Assembly (NCBI GenBank): GCA_033002965.1 | Contig: JAURVB010011072.1 | Span: 1 to 64,000, forward strand | DNA: 64,000 bases | Direction: 5' to 3' | Origin: Piper betle | Taxonomy: Eukaryota > Streptophyta > Magnoliopsida > Piperales > Piperaceae | Shown here: piece by piece, positions 1-11,571 of the stretch | Numbering within the stretch: the first letter of the stretch is position 1 | How the letters are laid out: every line of letters starts with the position of its first letter | Translations under genes and position numbers: made by a program | Notes under the pieces: model-generated | What the model saw: the letters and a program-made list of their open reading frames with translations, nothing else | Databases searched by the model: none | What the model was told of the DNA's origin: nothing

Positions 1-960
1 TTCGATACAGAAATATCTATGGAATTTACATGATGGGTATTGATAATACTTATAAAGCCTGAGAAATTTATTGGAAAGGATTTTAAGAGATGGCAAAAAA
101 GGATATTTCTTGATTGAAAACTCTAAAAATTTTATACACTGTGCTTGGGTTGGAGGATAATGCTGGTGATCATGGAACATGGTAGAATAGCAAGTAGAGA
201 AAAATTTGAGAAGGACGATTACTTGTGTGATGGACAAATTTTAAGTGCTCTTGATGATAATTGTATTACCTCTATTTTGAACTAATTCATCTAAGGAGTT
301 GTGGGAGTCCTTGAGAAAAAATATGGAAAAGAAGACATAGGAGATGAAAAGTATGTTGTGGGAGAGTACTTTGAGTTCAAAATGATAGTGGAAAAACTAT
401 ACATGAGCAGGCACATGAAGTTCAGAACCTTGTAACTAAAATTATAGTGAAAAAGGATTTTAATTTATGAAAGGTTACAAGTTCCGGTCCTTATACATAA
501 ATTTACTCCTTTATGGAATGACTTTAAAGTCAATTTCAAACATAGAAGAGAAGTTCTGACAATGAATGACTAGATGTTTTCTATTCAAATTAAAGAGAAT
601 TATAGAGAGAACAATAAGAAGTTTCATGTTTCTATTACTAGTGAGGTGGACCCAAATGCGAATGTTGTTCAAAGTAAAAATACAAATTTGAATAGGAAAA
701 ATTCAAAAAGGGTGAAGTCTCAAATCTAAGAAAGATGCTCCATGGAAAAGCAAATGAATGACAAAGCTTCCTTTGTATGTGGTAGAATTGGGCATTTTGC
801 TAAAAAATGTATTTGTAAGAAAGATTCTAAGGAAGAGAAAGGTGCCCCAAAGCCACAAACTAATGCTGTTACATCCAGTTTGGGTGAAACTGGACTGAGT
901 AGCACAAAGTTAATCATCACAAATTTTGAAATTAATTTTACTAGTTCTTCTTCTTTGGAT
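1..960 (+). pseudogene. Ty1/copia gag remnant
   Basis: The three forward frames together give broken copia Gag-like sequence, beginning around the methionine near position 174. The clearest part is 742-963, which holds a nucleocapsid zinc knuckle at about 769-810 reading SFVCGRIGHFAKKC. The family motif is CX2CX4HX4C; here the first cysteine is serine, so the knuckle is damaged. A lysine-rich stretch follows. In a working element this protein would package retrotransposon RNA in cytoplasmic particles. Several stops and frame changes lie upstream. The 5' LTR and PBS are not in the window. The next sequence downstream is protease-like, which fits copia order. Confidence 0.7.
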
Positions 961-1235
961 TGACACAAAAATACAAGTGCTAATGTCCATGTTTGCTACA
1001 ATGTCTCCTTTATCTTCTTACCTGAGAATGAAAGAGAAAGTAGTAGGAGTTTGCTTAATCTACAAGGATTTAAAATAGTGTTTGAGTCTAGCAAAGTTGT
1101 TTTGTTGGTAAAGGCTATGTTTATGATGGTTTGTTTAAGTTGAGCATTATAGAGTATGTAGTATCAAACTTTGGTAATTTTAGTAACTATGTGTATCATA
1201 TGCTAGAACTTTGTGATGTTTGACATGGGATCATT
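961..1235 (+). pseudogene. Copia protease remnant; integrase core missing
   Basis: Just after the gag stop, the frame reads HVCYNVSLFSSY, matching the segment after the catalytic D-[ST]-G-A of copia protease (family form ...THVCND.S.F..Y). The catalytic triplet itself is lost next to the stop at 961-963. About 60 bases further on, GFKIVFESSKVVLL matches the conserved stretch between protease and integrase. The sequence then passes within about 150 bases to the start of reverse transcriptase. I see no integrase HHCC or DDE region, so an internal deletion of well over 1 kb is inferred. Confidence 0.6.
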
Positions 1236-2515
1236 GATAATTACAATGCCAAACTTGTTATTAAGGGATTTATTAAATAGAAAGATCTAGATTATTTTAA
1301 TACTTATTCGCCGGTTATACGTATAACTACTATCCAAGTGCTTTTGGCATTATCTACACTATATAAACTTGAAATTCATCAAATAAATGTTACGACTTTC
1401 CTAAATGGAGAGTTAGAAGAAGTGGTTTATATACAACAACCAAAAGGATTTATGGTACGTGGACAAGAAGAACAAGTGTGCAAATTAATTAGATCTTTAT
1501 ATGGTCTTAAACAAGCATCAAAACAATGGTACGAAAAGATTGATAATGTAATCAAATTATTTGATTTTATGTTATGAGATTTCGATAAATGTCTTCATTG
1601 GAAAACTTGTGAAAATTCATATATAATATTATGTTTATGTGTGAATGATATTCTTATTTTTGGGAAGGACTCAAGCAAGAGTAGTGAGACCAAAAGTTCT
1701 TGAATAAGAACTTTGAAATGAAAGATCTTGAACACGCTAACTTTATACTTGGAATCAAAATTTCAAGCACTTCAGAAGGTATAACCTTATCTCAGCCTCA
1801 TTAAGTTGAAAAATTGTTAAAAAACATTATTTTTCTGAATGTAAGCCTCTGAATACACTACATGATTTAAGTCATAAATTGACAAAAAATGGTGAGTATA
1901 GTGTATTACAACTTAATTTTTGCCATATAATTTATAGTTTAAGGTATCTCACTGATTGCATGAGACCTGATATTGTCTTTGTTGTTGGCAAATTAAATAG
2001 ATACACTCATAATCCCTATAGAGTTCATTGGCATGCTCTAGAGAGAGTATTAAGGTTTCCAAAAGGTACTAGTGAAATGGAAATTCACTATATTGAGTTT
2101 GCACCAACATTAAAAGGATATAGTGATGCAAATTAGACATTTGATTCAAATACACAAAATCCACAAGTGGATATGTATTTATCCTTAGTGGTATGGTCCT
2201 AGAAGTCAACAAAATAGAGAATCATTACCAGTAGGTTGAATTAGTAGCATTGGATGTAGCTGGTCAAAAGCAAAATGGCTAAGGGAATTACTTTCCGAAA
2301 TCTCCATGCTTGAGAAAGTAATTCCTGCTATCTTAATCCATTGTGATAACCAAGCTACTTTTTCAAAAATTCATGGTAAAAATTACAACATGAAGAGCAT
2401 GAGATGCATTGAATTGATGTACAAAATTTTTAAAAAGTTGATATCAACATGTATTATAACAGTAAGTATGTGAAGTATGTAGACAATTTAGCTAATGAGC
2501 TTATAAAGGGATAGT
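1236..2515 (+). pseudogene. Copia reverse transcriptase and RNase H remnant
   Basis: Copia polymerase motifs appear in order: AKLVIKGF (about 1248), DYFNTYSPV (about 1288), LEIHQINVTTFLNGELEE (from about 1369; the family has a catalytic Asp where this copy has Asn in INV), QQPKGF and LIRSLYGLKQA (about 1485-1515). RNase H-linked motifs follow: YLTDCMRPDIVF (about 1945), GYSDAN (about 2118), then a frame with STSGYVFILSG, CDNQA and a degraded end near 2510. Stops at 1575 and after 2136, plus several frame changes, make this non-functional. Orientation is plus, like the gag remnant, so this is one decayed element. Confidence 0.88.
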
Positions 2516-3122
2516 CCAGGGTACAAATGCAAGTATCATCGAAGGGAAGGGCGTTAAAAGTCATTAATTACTCACCGTTAGTAGCAACCTAATCTAGCAA
2601 GTGGTGATCCCATGAGCAAATTCAATGGGTACAAACAAGTTAACATGTGATTGGTGGGTCATTATAAATTATGTTGAAAAGTCATTCATATGATGATAAG
2701 AGCTCAAAACTGCAAAGTGGTTGACTTGATTATCTTAATAAGATTGAAGGTCTACTAGACATCATTTTGACTTGTAGAATATACTTTGAGAATCTTACCT
2801 ATATAAATGTAATAATGAGGTCAGTTATTGAAGAAGTTATGACTTATCTCTTAGATGAAAAATATTTATGAAAATACAAGATACATAGTGCAAAATGAGA
2901 ATATCACTATCCCGATCATACAATTACAATCACACTTATGATTTCTTGTTGGGTATATAATATTTTAGCTCTAAGGTATGAAGTTCAAAGACTATCTACT
3001 TTTATTTATTGAAACTTAGAACATTTAACTAGGGGTAAGTTTAAATTACCCAATACTTACTCTGAAAGGAAATCACAAATGATTTTTGCATTTTTTTTGT
3101 TGGTTTCAAAATAGGTGAGGAT
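2516..3122 (+). other. Non-coding tail of the copia element
   Basis: There is no supported gene here. The stretch lies between the end of the RNase H remnant and the likely 3' LTR start. It ends with a purine-containing tract (AATAGGTGAGGAT) just before TGTTGGGG, the usual place for a copia polypurine tract. Confidence 0.45.
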
Positions 3123-4040
3123 TGTTGGGGTTTTTTAAAATAATATAGTGCCTTGGTGCTGTGATTCTGCCCAACGCCCAGGCACCATAAGGCTAGAAAA
3201 TTTCAGTAGTTAGCACCCAGGTGCTAGCATGCGTTTATGAACAACACCAATTCAATTTTCTGGCTTTTTAATCATTGTTTTCTCCAAAGGTGATGTCTTT
3301 TTATGTATTTCTTATTTCTCTTCAATCTTAGTCCCTTGTGTGGTGATTTTGAAGAGATCTTGGGTGTTCATCCTTGGTTTTCTAAAGTCTTCCTCAACAA
3401 TCTTGCAGTATGGCCGGAGGTGTATACTCTCCTATTTGCTACACTTATAGAGGAAGAAATCCATTGTATCTTCGATATCAATTACTGGTGGAAGACACTA
3501 GTGTAGAAACTAAAGAAAGCATACAATATGTGCCTTGATTTGACTTTTCTTCATCGAAGTATCTATTTTCTTATGGCTTCATCTTATCAAGTGTGCAATT
3601 TCCAGTATTCCATGTTAATATTTTCCCATCAGTTGGTTGCTAGGTTGTTTAGATTCACCCTTAGTTGTGTTTCATATTATGATTTAGGTGCAAGTTTTAT
3701 TATCATTGGATGATCTTTTTCACAACTTGCTAGTGTTGTGTAGTCTTATAAGTACTTGTTGTTAGTGATGTTTAACCATTGTTTACTTCATATTTATGTC
3801 TTATTTAATGTTATTAGATCTCATCCATAATAATATATCTCTTATTCTTGTTGTAAAGTTTTGATTTCTTCAATAAAACATGTGTAAATATGTTAGTATT
3901 TTCTTGCCATTTTTGTTATTTCATTCTTGTTACTCCATTGTTTGTGTGATTGCTCTCCTTAAATACTTAAGCATGCATTATTGATTGTTCTAAAATAGGT
4001 TATAACTCTAAATGACAAAGAGGAGCTTGTTGCAACAGAC
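3123..4040 (+). repeat. Probable 3' LTR of the copia element
   Basis: It starts with TGTTGGGG directly after a polypurine-like tract, as copia 3' LTRs do, and is T-rich with short meaningless ORFs. The 3' end is uncertain: no matching 5' LTR lies in the window and I found no clear CA end with a target duplication. The end near 4040 is a guess from the loss of that base composition. Confidence 0.4.
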
Positions 4041-4624
4041 GTCATTAAAGCTCTTCTAACAAGTCTGTTAGAACTCGTTCTCTTTTTTATCGCTCCACTT
4101 TGTTAGGTTTGGTTTATATCTATGTGTATTAGATGACATGTCAAGAGGTAACTTTTGAAGGCATCTACGTAGGAGAGAGCCAACTATACACTTAAAAAGA
4201 GCTAAATCTTCACGGTAGTTATATAAAGATCACAAGTGAACAATTTAGTGGAAACAATTTTAACACAATAATATATAACAAATAAGCTCAAGAAACAGAA
4301 GGGAAAAGTAAAATCAAAGACAAATAAACACAAACAAATAAGTGGTGTGTGGAGCAACAAAAGAAAGGTAAGTGAATTCAAATAAGAATAAACACGCAAA
4401 AAAAAGAAGAGAGGAGATACAAGAAATTTTAAAGAGGTTCTTAACTAGTACTCCTCTATTTTATTCCGCCAAGTCCTTTGGTTGGGTAGGTCTTCATAGC
4501 TCCATTATAACAAACCATTTGTAAAATTTACAAACAACAAGTTAGGCCCCATTTATAAGTACTTCACCCTAGAAGCCTCTAACAAGTATTTCTTCCCCAA
4601 AGCGACATGCCAAGGATTCTATCT
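4041..4624. other. No gene seen
   Basis: This is AT-rich sequence without supported coding potential. The 65-codon reverse ORF at 4202-4399 is low complexity (Leu/Phe/Cys) and has no recognisable motif. Confidence 0.5.
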
Positions 4625-5081
4625 TATAATACCCGACCTAAGTACAAATTGATGGGCATAAGTCATCTCTTAGAAAAGTGGTTAACCCTACTTATATATA
4701 GGATCTTACCCTATGAGCTATTAAATATGCGATTAATTTTTATAGATTATCACAGTCCACTCAACTTTAGAAAATTTCAACCTCGAAATTCCTTTTTTAG
4801 GCTTTTTAGGCCTATTATATTCCACCCTTCTTACTCTAAAAAATTATGTCCACAGAATTTTTCCTGCACTTCCATTTTGGTCTAGTCCACCATCCAATAC
4901 AAACCTAAGTCAACTCTAATACTACTTGTAACGACATGACCCAAGTGCAAACTAATGAACTTAAATAATCTTTTCGAAAATAATTAACCAAATTGAAGAT
5001 ATATAAGTATATCCTCATTTATATATAGGATCTTACCCTATGAGGTATTAGATGTGAGACTAATTTTTATAGGTTATTACA
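4625..5081 (-). mobile_element. TRIM element, minus orientation (family A)
   Basis: Two direct repeats (4625-4752 and 4928-5081) share the core TATATAGGATCTTACCCTAT. Read on the minus strand, the upper repeat is a 154-bp LTR, TGTAATAACC...GTCGTTACA. It is followed at about 4915-4927 by a degenerate primer binding site (AGTAGTATTAGAG, compare TGGTATCAGAG for initiator Met tRNA). Before the lower repeat lies a PPT-like GGAATTTCGAGG. The internal part is about 175 bp with no coding capacity. The LTR core and internal TTGGATGGTGG are shared with the plus-strand copy at 7019. The lower LTR end is degraded and I find no target duplication. Confidence 0.65.
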
Positions 5082-7018
5082 TAGCCAACCAGTTTCAAAC
5101 ACCCTTGGAGCTCAACCATTTTTAAGCTACTATCCTTCACAAGCTCATACATTGAGCCAAGGGAGTCCTCTTAGCCTCATGTACAAACTCTCCTCGCACC
5201 TAGGGAGATTACAATTAGTTTAATCACATTTGAGCTAGCCTCATGTACAAAACACTCTCCTCGGTACATAACCAAACACTTAGGAATCTAAGTTAATAAG
5301 TCATGTCAGTCCTAACAAAAACTTGAGATTCCTATTTTGATCGAAGAGAATCTAGAGTTTACAATGCTAGCAAGTGGAATTCCAAACACACTCCCTAATG
5401 CCCTATTTATAGGTTTTCAAATCCTCTCCCAAACTAATGGTCATTGAGATTTGAACTTCCCATTTTTGCTTTCTCCAATGGCTTCTTGTAGCAACATCTT
5501 CGTATCAATCAGCTATCGAACGATTGACTAAATGCCAGTCGAATGTTGACTTAAAACTTGTCACTCCAATTTCAAGTGTCGAACCACGACTGAAGCTTAG
5601 CCAAAGTTTTCTCTACTTCAAATTCCTTGTGCCACATTAGCCGAGGGTTTTCCAAACCCTATTTGGCTACCAAACCCTTGATCGAAACCCTATTTGGCTA
5701 CCAAACCCTTGATCGAAGTTTAGCTGAAGTCCTCCTTCACTTTGTGTTACGTCATCCCTAGGATTCCTCCAAGCACTTTAGTCGCCAAACCCACAACCAT
5801 AGGTGTGCCGAACTTTGATGTTTCTTAGTTGTTCACAAAGCCCTAGGTCTTCGATTGTCGAACCACTGACCAAAGGTCAGCCAAAGATTGAACTCTATTA
5901 TTCCTTTTTCTACACCCCATGTCTTTAGTTGTCCAAGCCCTAACCAAAGTGTACACCACTTCAACACTTCATTTGTATCTTTATTCTTGAATTTTTCATT
6001 TGGTTACTTGGCTTCAAAGCTTGTACTTGGAGAGTTTTGAAGTTGTCACATCAAAACAAGTTTCAACAACTTTTATCGTAAAACTCACTTTACTTAGACC
6101 ATTTAAACAGGATTTCCACACTTAGTTGGAGTTCATTTTAATGTAGAATGGCTAAGTGGCAACATTTGTCAGAAAATCTACTTAGTTCGGGCCATCTAAA
6201 CATGATTTAACTTTCATGGTTAATGATCATCAAGGATGAGATTCCTTGAGTTGATTTTAAACTAACATCCACTTCAAATTGTTTTTTAGCCTAAATATTA
6301 TTTCATAATCATAGAATACAATATGTTTTTTTGACTTTGTGTGACTGAGGTGATGAAGATTATACACTCCTCTTAAAGAGAAAAAACATGAATCCTTAAG
6401 AAGAGTAGCTTAGGAGGTAAATCATTTGCACCTAAACGGGCGTAGAATATATGGGCACCATGTATTTTGGTGTATGTCATAATTTTTGCAGTGTTGGCCT
6501 CGTTATAGAGTTTAGGGCAGTTGATACACAGATAGGGGACCCAATGTAGTAACTTCTTGAGTGTTGACTTTGGAGTATACATGTGGTTTGTTTCCTTGGG
6601 AGTGGTTGGGCTTCCTTACTAGTTTGATTAGTTATTGTGATAGATGAGGGACTTTGGTTGATGATGTTTACTATATATAAGTGTCGAGCTCCTTAATTGG
6701 CTGGCTATAACGAAGGGATAATGAAGACTTCACTACTTGGACTTAGAGGCTTTGATGTGTGATTCGAGTTGGCTTCGAATTCAATAGAATACTAAACATC
6801 ATATGTTTGTTTTCTTTTAAAAATTTAGACAAAATAGTAAACAAAAAAGATGATTTTCTTTTTAATAATTAAGAACATAGAGTTTTGATGTTTGGATATA
6901 ATGCATGATAAGTGATAGTATGACCAATTGAAATTTTATAAGTTTTACTTAAAAAATTATGCAAATCAGCTTGTTTTAATAATGAAGCTAGAGTTTTTTA
7001 CTTGTCTTTCACTCTCAT
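5082..7018. other. Intergenic DNA, no gene seen
   Basis: I see no coding region. Between about 5510 and 5960 motifs such as GTCGAACCA and GCCAAAG recur irregularly, suggesting decayed repeat DNA. An exact short tandem duplication at 5654-5715 is listed separately. The 69-codon reverse ORF at 6373-6582 has no recognisable motif. Confidence 0.5.
5654..5715. repeat. Exact 31-bp tandem duplication
   Basis: A 31-bp unit starting AAACCCTATTTGGCTACC is present twice in tandem (5654-5684 and 5685-5715) without mismatch. This suggests a recent slippage event or, less likely, an assembly artefact. Confidence 0.85.
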
Positions 7019-7509
7019 TGTGAGATCCCTCAACTTATTCCCACATCTAATACTTACTGGGAGAAGATCCTGTTTATAAGTGAGAATGGACTATGGATCT
7101 TTAACTTGGGTTAACCATTTTAAAGAAATGACTTAGGCCCATTACGTGGCACTTTGGGCTGGTCGTTACTGGTGGTATCAGAGTAACCTAGTTACGTGTT
7201 GGATGGTGGGCTAGATTAGGGACGTTGGCTAGGCTAGCAACGGGGTGGACTAAGGATGTCGGCTAGGCTGCCGGTCACGGGCCGAAAGGTCGTGGGCTGG
7301 GGCTAGCAACGGGCCAAGTATAGGCATTTCGGGGACGAAATTTCCTAAGGTGGGTGGATTGTGAGATCCCTCAACTTAGTCCCACATCTAATACCCACTA
7401 GGAGAAGTTCTTGTTTATAAGTGAGAATGGACTATGGATCTTTAACTTGGGTTAACAATTTTAAAATGACTTAGGCCCATTACATTGCACTTTGGGCCAG
7501 GTCGTTACA
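7019..7509 (+). mobile_element. TRIM element with LTRs, PBS and PPT (family A)
   Basis: A complete miniature LTR retrotransposon. 5' LTR 7019-7170 and 3' LTR 7360-7509 are about 150 bp and roughly 90% alike, beginning TGTGAGATCCCTCAACTTA and ending GTCGTTACA (GTCGTTACT in the 5' copy). The PBS TGGTATCAGAG at 7173-7183 is complementary to initiator Met tRNA. A PPT-like GGGGACGAAATTTCCTAAGG at 7331-7350 precedes the 3' LTR. The internal region is 189 bp with no ORF. Flanks CTCAT (7014-7018) and CTCAC (7510-7514) form a 5-bp target duplication with one mismatch. Such elements depend on enzymes of autonomous retrotransposons. Confidence 0.9.
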
Positions 7510-7944
7510 CTCACCTTTAATAAGTTTTTCTCTTTACTGCTCTTGATATGAACACATTATATTTCATGATTGATTTATAAATCCCTCTTAAAACACATAT
7601 AGTTGCAAAAATTTTAATTTGGAGCCTTTTTCGTGATATAGTGCGGATTGTAGAATGTTAAATAAAACATTTTTTACTTTTAACTTCATCAGTTTTGAAA
7701 TGGGGTATAATTTATAATCATTTATATTCTTAATATTTCCATTTTAGAAGGAGTTTGTATAAGCCATATTTTTATTGAATAAAAGTACATATGTGACAAT
7801 ATCAGGCACGTGCTTTCGACTAGTTGTACTTGTGAAAGGCATTGGAAAATATAGATTGAAGTAGTTAGGGCTGAATTTGAACTAAAATCAAGTTGAGTAT
7901 CAATATATTAAATACTAGGTTACAAAGTCCATTTTCTTTTGTTA
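7510..7944. other. AT-rich spacer between TRIM and gypsy element
   Basis: No gene or structured repeat is seen. The gypsy target duplication GATTT starts at 7945. Confidence 0.5.
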
Positions 7945-7949
7945 GATTT

Positions 7950-8259
7950 TGTTAACTCCTTCAGAAGTTGCAATGGCAACCTCCTTTCCTTTATCCACCT
8001 GTTGGAATTTCTTTACTGGCGCCATGATTTAACAAAGAACAGTAGATGATGAATGGACGATGAATGGATGATGAATGAATGAAGTTGGTGAGATGGAAAA
8101 GGAAATTGTATTTCAGAAATCAAAACCAGAACAGAGTAATTTCTTCTTTCTCTATTTCACATCCACCCCTGCTTTTATACTTCAAATCTTGCCCCTAATT
8201 TACCTTTTTGCCCCTTTCCTGCCTATTACAATCCCAACTCACTTTATTTGTATCAAACA
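7950..8259 (-). repeat. 3' LTR of the gypsy element
   Basis: About 310 bp, starting on the minus strand with TGTTTGATACAAATAAAG and ending GGAGTTAACA. It matches 12850-13158 closely; both carry GCGCCATGATTTAACAAAG and the short ATGAATGGA repeats. The purine tract on its internal side identifies it as the 3' LTR. Confidence 0.95.
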
Positions 8260-8276
8260 CTCCCCTCCCAAAAGAA
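8260..8276 (-). other. Polypurine tract of the gypsy element
   Basis: The plus strand reads CTCCCCTCCCAAAAGAA, so the minus strand has TTCTTTTGGGAGGGGAG directly before the LTR. This is the expected primer for plus-strand DNA synthesis. Confidence 0.8.
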
Positions 8277-8341
8277 AACCTTGCCCTCAAGGTTGGACAA
8301 ACAAAGATACAAAACAAAAAAGTACATACTAATTTCAATTG

Positions 8342-9599
8342 TAGTACCACCATGATGAAGATGCAGAGCAAAAACTTAAGCCAAGTCATTTGTGGAAGAC
8401 AAAGTCGTTGGTAATTCAGTATGAACTTGAACATCTGCAACCACTGCTGCTTTCAATTGAGAAATATGAAACACATCATGAATTTGACTCCCAGTTGGAA
8501 GCTGTAATCGATAGGAAACCTTCCCAATTTTCTCAATTACAAGAAAGGGACCATAGTACTTGGCTGCCAATTTGGTAATGTTGGTGGATCGAACTGAATG
8601 TTGCCGATATAGTTGTAACTTCAAATAGACTTTCTGCCCCATTTGAAATTCCTCATCTCTTCATCTTAAATCATGGTGATGCTTCATTCTCAATTGTGCA
8701 TTTTTTAAGTTCTCCCTCAACTCAAATAACAATTGATCCCTTGTACGCAAAGTGGAATTGACCTCTTGCAGCTTAACAGTATCGGGAACATAAGATAAAA
8801 GTGTGGGTGGAGACATGTAGTAAACTGCTTCAAAAGGTGTCATTTTAATAGCCAACTGGTAGCCTGTATTATAGCAAAATTCTGCCCATGATAACCACTT
8901 TGCCCATGAATTATACTTCTCATTTGTGAAACACCTCAGATATTGTTCCAACACTCGATTGATTACTTCAGTTTGGCCATCAGTTTGTGGGTGGTATGCT
9001 GAACTATAATTGAAAGCCACTCCCTGAAGACGAAACAATTCATTCCAAAAAACACTTGTGAAGGTACTATCTCTGTCACAAACAATCAATGTAGGCATCC
9101 CATGCAACTTAAAGATATTATTGAAGAATAGCTGAGCGATGGTGACGGCTGTAAATGGGTGTGAAATAGCCAGAAAATGGCTATACTTGGACAATCTGTC
9201 AATAACTACCCATATTGAATCTTTCCCCAAACTCCGTGGAAGCCCTGTAATGAAATCCATTGAAATGGCTGCCCAAATCTGTTGAGGTATGGGAAGAGGC
9301 TCGAGCAATCCGGAAGGTAGCATTGTAGAGTATTTGAATTTTTGACAAATATCACAATTTCTGATAAATGTAATCACATCTTAATGCATCCTTGGCCAAT
9401 AGAACATAGCTCTCAATCATTTGATAGTTTTAAGAACTCCTTCATGTGTGCCATTATGGAATTCTTTTAAAATGATAGGTATCAAATTGGTATCAGCAAC
9501 TAAATAAATTCTGTTCTTGTAAAATAGAAGTCCATCCTTATACGCCCATTTTGGAGATAGTTTCCCTTCATGGAACTTCTGTAATAACTCTTGAAGCCT
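8342..9599 (-). pseudogene. Gypsy integrase with C-terminal domain, disrupted
   Basis: The zinc-binding N-terminus is at about 9375-9470, reading FHNGTHEGVL...NCDICQ (H-H-C-C), but two in-frame stops interrupt it. An open 238-codon stretch follows (9377-8661) with the integrase core: Asp in ISMDFITGLP, Asp in VCDRDSTFTS, and Glu in QTDGQTEVINR, so all three DDE residues remain. The part at 8642-8376 carries KYYGPFLVIEKIG and HDVFHISQLK, typical of the chromovirus integrase tail. I cannot find a full chromodomain; after 8376 the frame decays within about 30 codons of the 3' LTR. The family product inserts element cDNA into chromosomal DNA. Confidence 0.9.
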
Positions 9600-10490
9600 T
9601 CAAGTAGTTGCATAGGAAGCTTTGATCTCTTGTATCCATTGTGGTACTGGCATCAAAATTGCAGCAATAGTCAACTGCTTGCTATCTTCCTCATGCAATT
9701 CTAACTGTGGGCCAGAAAGACTATCAAATTGTCGTGATAATCCATCAGCAACTATGTTTTCTTTCCCTGGTTTGTACTCAATATTGAAGTCATATCCAAT
9801 CAGTTTAGTGAGCCACTTCTGTTGTGCCACAATGTGCACCTTTTGTTCCCACAAGTACTTCAAACTAGCATGATCTGTTTTTACAATGAACTTGTGGCCC
9901 AATAAATAATGGCGCCATTTTTGGATGGATAAAATCAAAGCCAACATTTCCTTTTCATATGTGGACATGAGACGATTTCTACCATGAAGAATTTTGCTAA
10001 AATATGCTATAGGTCTGCCTTCTTGCATCAACACAACACCTAATCCCACTCCACTAGCATCACATTCAATTACAAAAGGCAATGAAAAATCAGGAAGAGC
10101 TAGGAGTGGAGCTTTTGTCAAAGTGTCCTTCAGATCATGAAATGCTTTTTCGGCCATTTCATCCCAAGCATAAACATCTTGTCGCAAAAGGTCATTAAGT
10201 GGTGCAGCTATAGATGCATATCCTTTGATAAACTTCCTATAATATCCTGCCAATCCTAAGAACCCTCTAATCTGTTTGATGGTCTTTGGTATTGGCCAAT
10301 TAAGAACAGCTGATATCTTATCCAAATCCATATTCACTCCCTGTGCTGAAATCACATGGCCTAAATACTTTACTTCCCTTAATGCAAAACTGCACTTTTC
10401 TTTCCTTAGCAAACAGGTGTTGCTCTTGTAAAACATACAAAGTAGTCTCCAAATGTTGTAAATGGTCAGTCCATGTTTTACTATATACCA
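9600..10490 (-). pseudogene. Gypsy RT C-terminus and RNase H
   Basis: After a frame change near 10400 the frame reads KYLGHVISAQGV, then IRGFLGLAGYYRKFI (RT connection), then RNase H with Asp in IECDASGVGLG, Glu in YEKEMLAL and Asp in KTDHASL. It ends IVADGLSRQ, the usual end of plant gypsy RNase H. Most of this piece is open and its RNase H catalytic acids are conserved. It is out of frame with the upstream RT, so no complete Pol can be made from this copy. Confidence 0.9.
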
Positions 10491-11571
10491 ATATGTCATA
10501 AAAAAACCAAAATAAAGTCTCAAAGATACTTGGCAAAAATGGAATTCATCAAAGCTTGAAAAGTGGATGGAGCATTGGTTAATCCAAATGGCATCACTTT
10601 AAACTCATAATGACCTTGATGTGTTTGAAAAGCTGTTTTGTGCACATCCTCCTCATGCATACAAATCTGATGATACCCTGATCTTAAATCTAACTTTGAG
10701 AAATAAGAGGCACCATGTAACTCATCCAAGAGCTCATCAATATTAGGTATTGGAAATTTGTCCTTGATTGTTACCTTGTTCAATGCTCTATAGTCTATAC
10801 ACATCCTCCAACTCCCATCTTTTTCTTGACCAATAAAGCAGGAGATGAATAGGGACTGGTTATGCTCTGAATAATGTTTGCTTCCAACAGCTCCTTAACT
10901 TGCTTTTCTATCTCATTCTTTTGAATATAAGGATAACGATATGGTTTAATAGCCATTGGTCCCACTCCTTCTTTCAGAGGAATTCGATGGTCATGTGTTC
11001 TCTTAGGAGGAAGTGTTGTAGGTGTTTGAAATACCTTACCAAATCTGTTTAACAGTACTTGCAATTGTTGCTGTTCTACGTCCCTTAGAAAAGTTTGAAG
11101 CTGAAAACATTGTCCTGATTCCTCCACTAGCTGCAATTGCATAAGAAGCTCATGCCTTTGCTTCTTTATTATATTAGACATTTGCTTGGTGCTGCACAAT
11201 TGAGAAGGTGGAGTGGCTAATCCTTGCAATGATGTGTGGACCCCATCTTTAGTAAAAGACATGGTTAGAGATTCAAAGTTCCAGATAATGGATCCCAATG
11301 TCTTCAACCATTGAACACCTAAGACAACATCGAACTCCTCTAACTGCAATGCAAAAAATTCAGCAAGAATAGTATGTCCAGGTAACTCAAGAGTTATATT
11401 AGCACATTTCCCTGCACACATCAGTTGCTGCCCATTTGCCACTTGTACTTTCAGTGTAGCACTAGATTGAACCTTGATCCTCAGCTTTTGTACAATCTTT
11501 GCATTAATAAAATTGTGTGAGCTCCCCGAATCAATCAATACGAGACACTTGCTGGCCATAAATTCTTCCAA
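10470..11571 (-). pseudogene. Gypsy protease and reverse transcriptase, frameshifted
   Basis: Protease starts with LVLIDSGSSHNFI; the DSG catalytic triplet is intact. RT begins with [17 protein letters not shown] and [13 protein letters not shown], then shifts frame near 10800 into [32 protein letters not shown] and [12 protein letters not shown]. The catalytic box, in yet another frame near 10500, reads FFYDILVYS. The family form is FxDD, so the first catalytic Asp has become Tyr and RT activity is lost independently of the frameshifts. Protease and gag overlap in different frames around 11531-11571. Confidence 0.9.
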
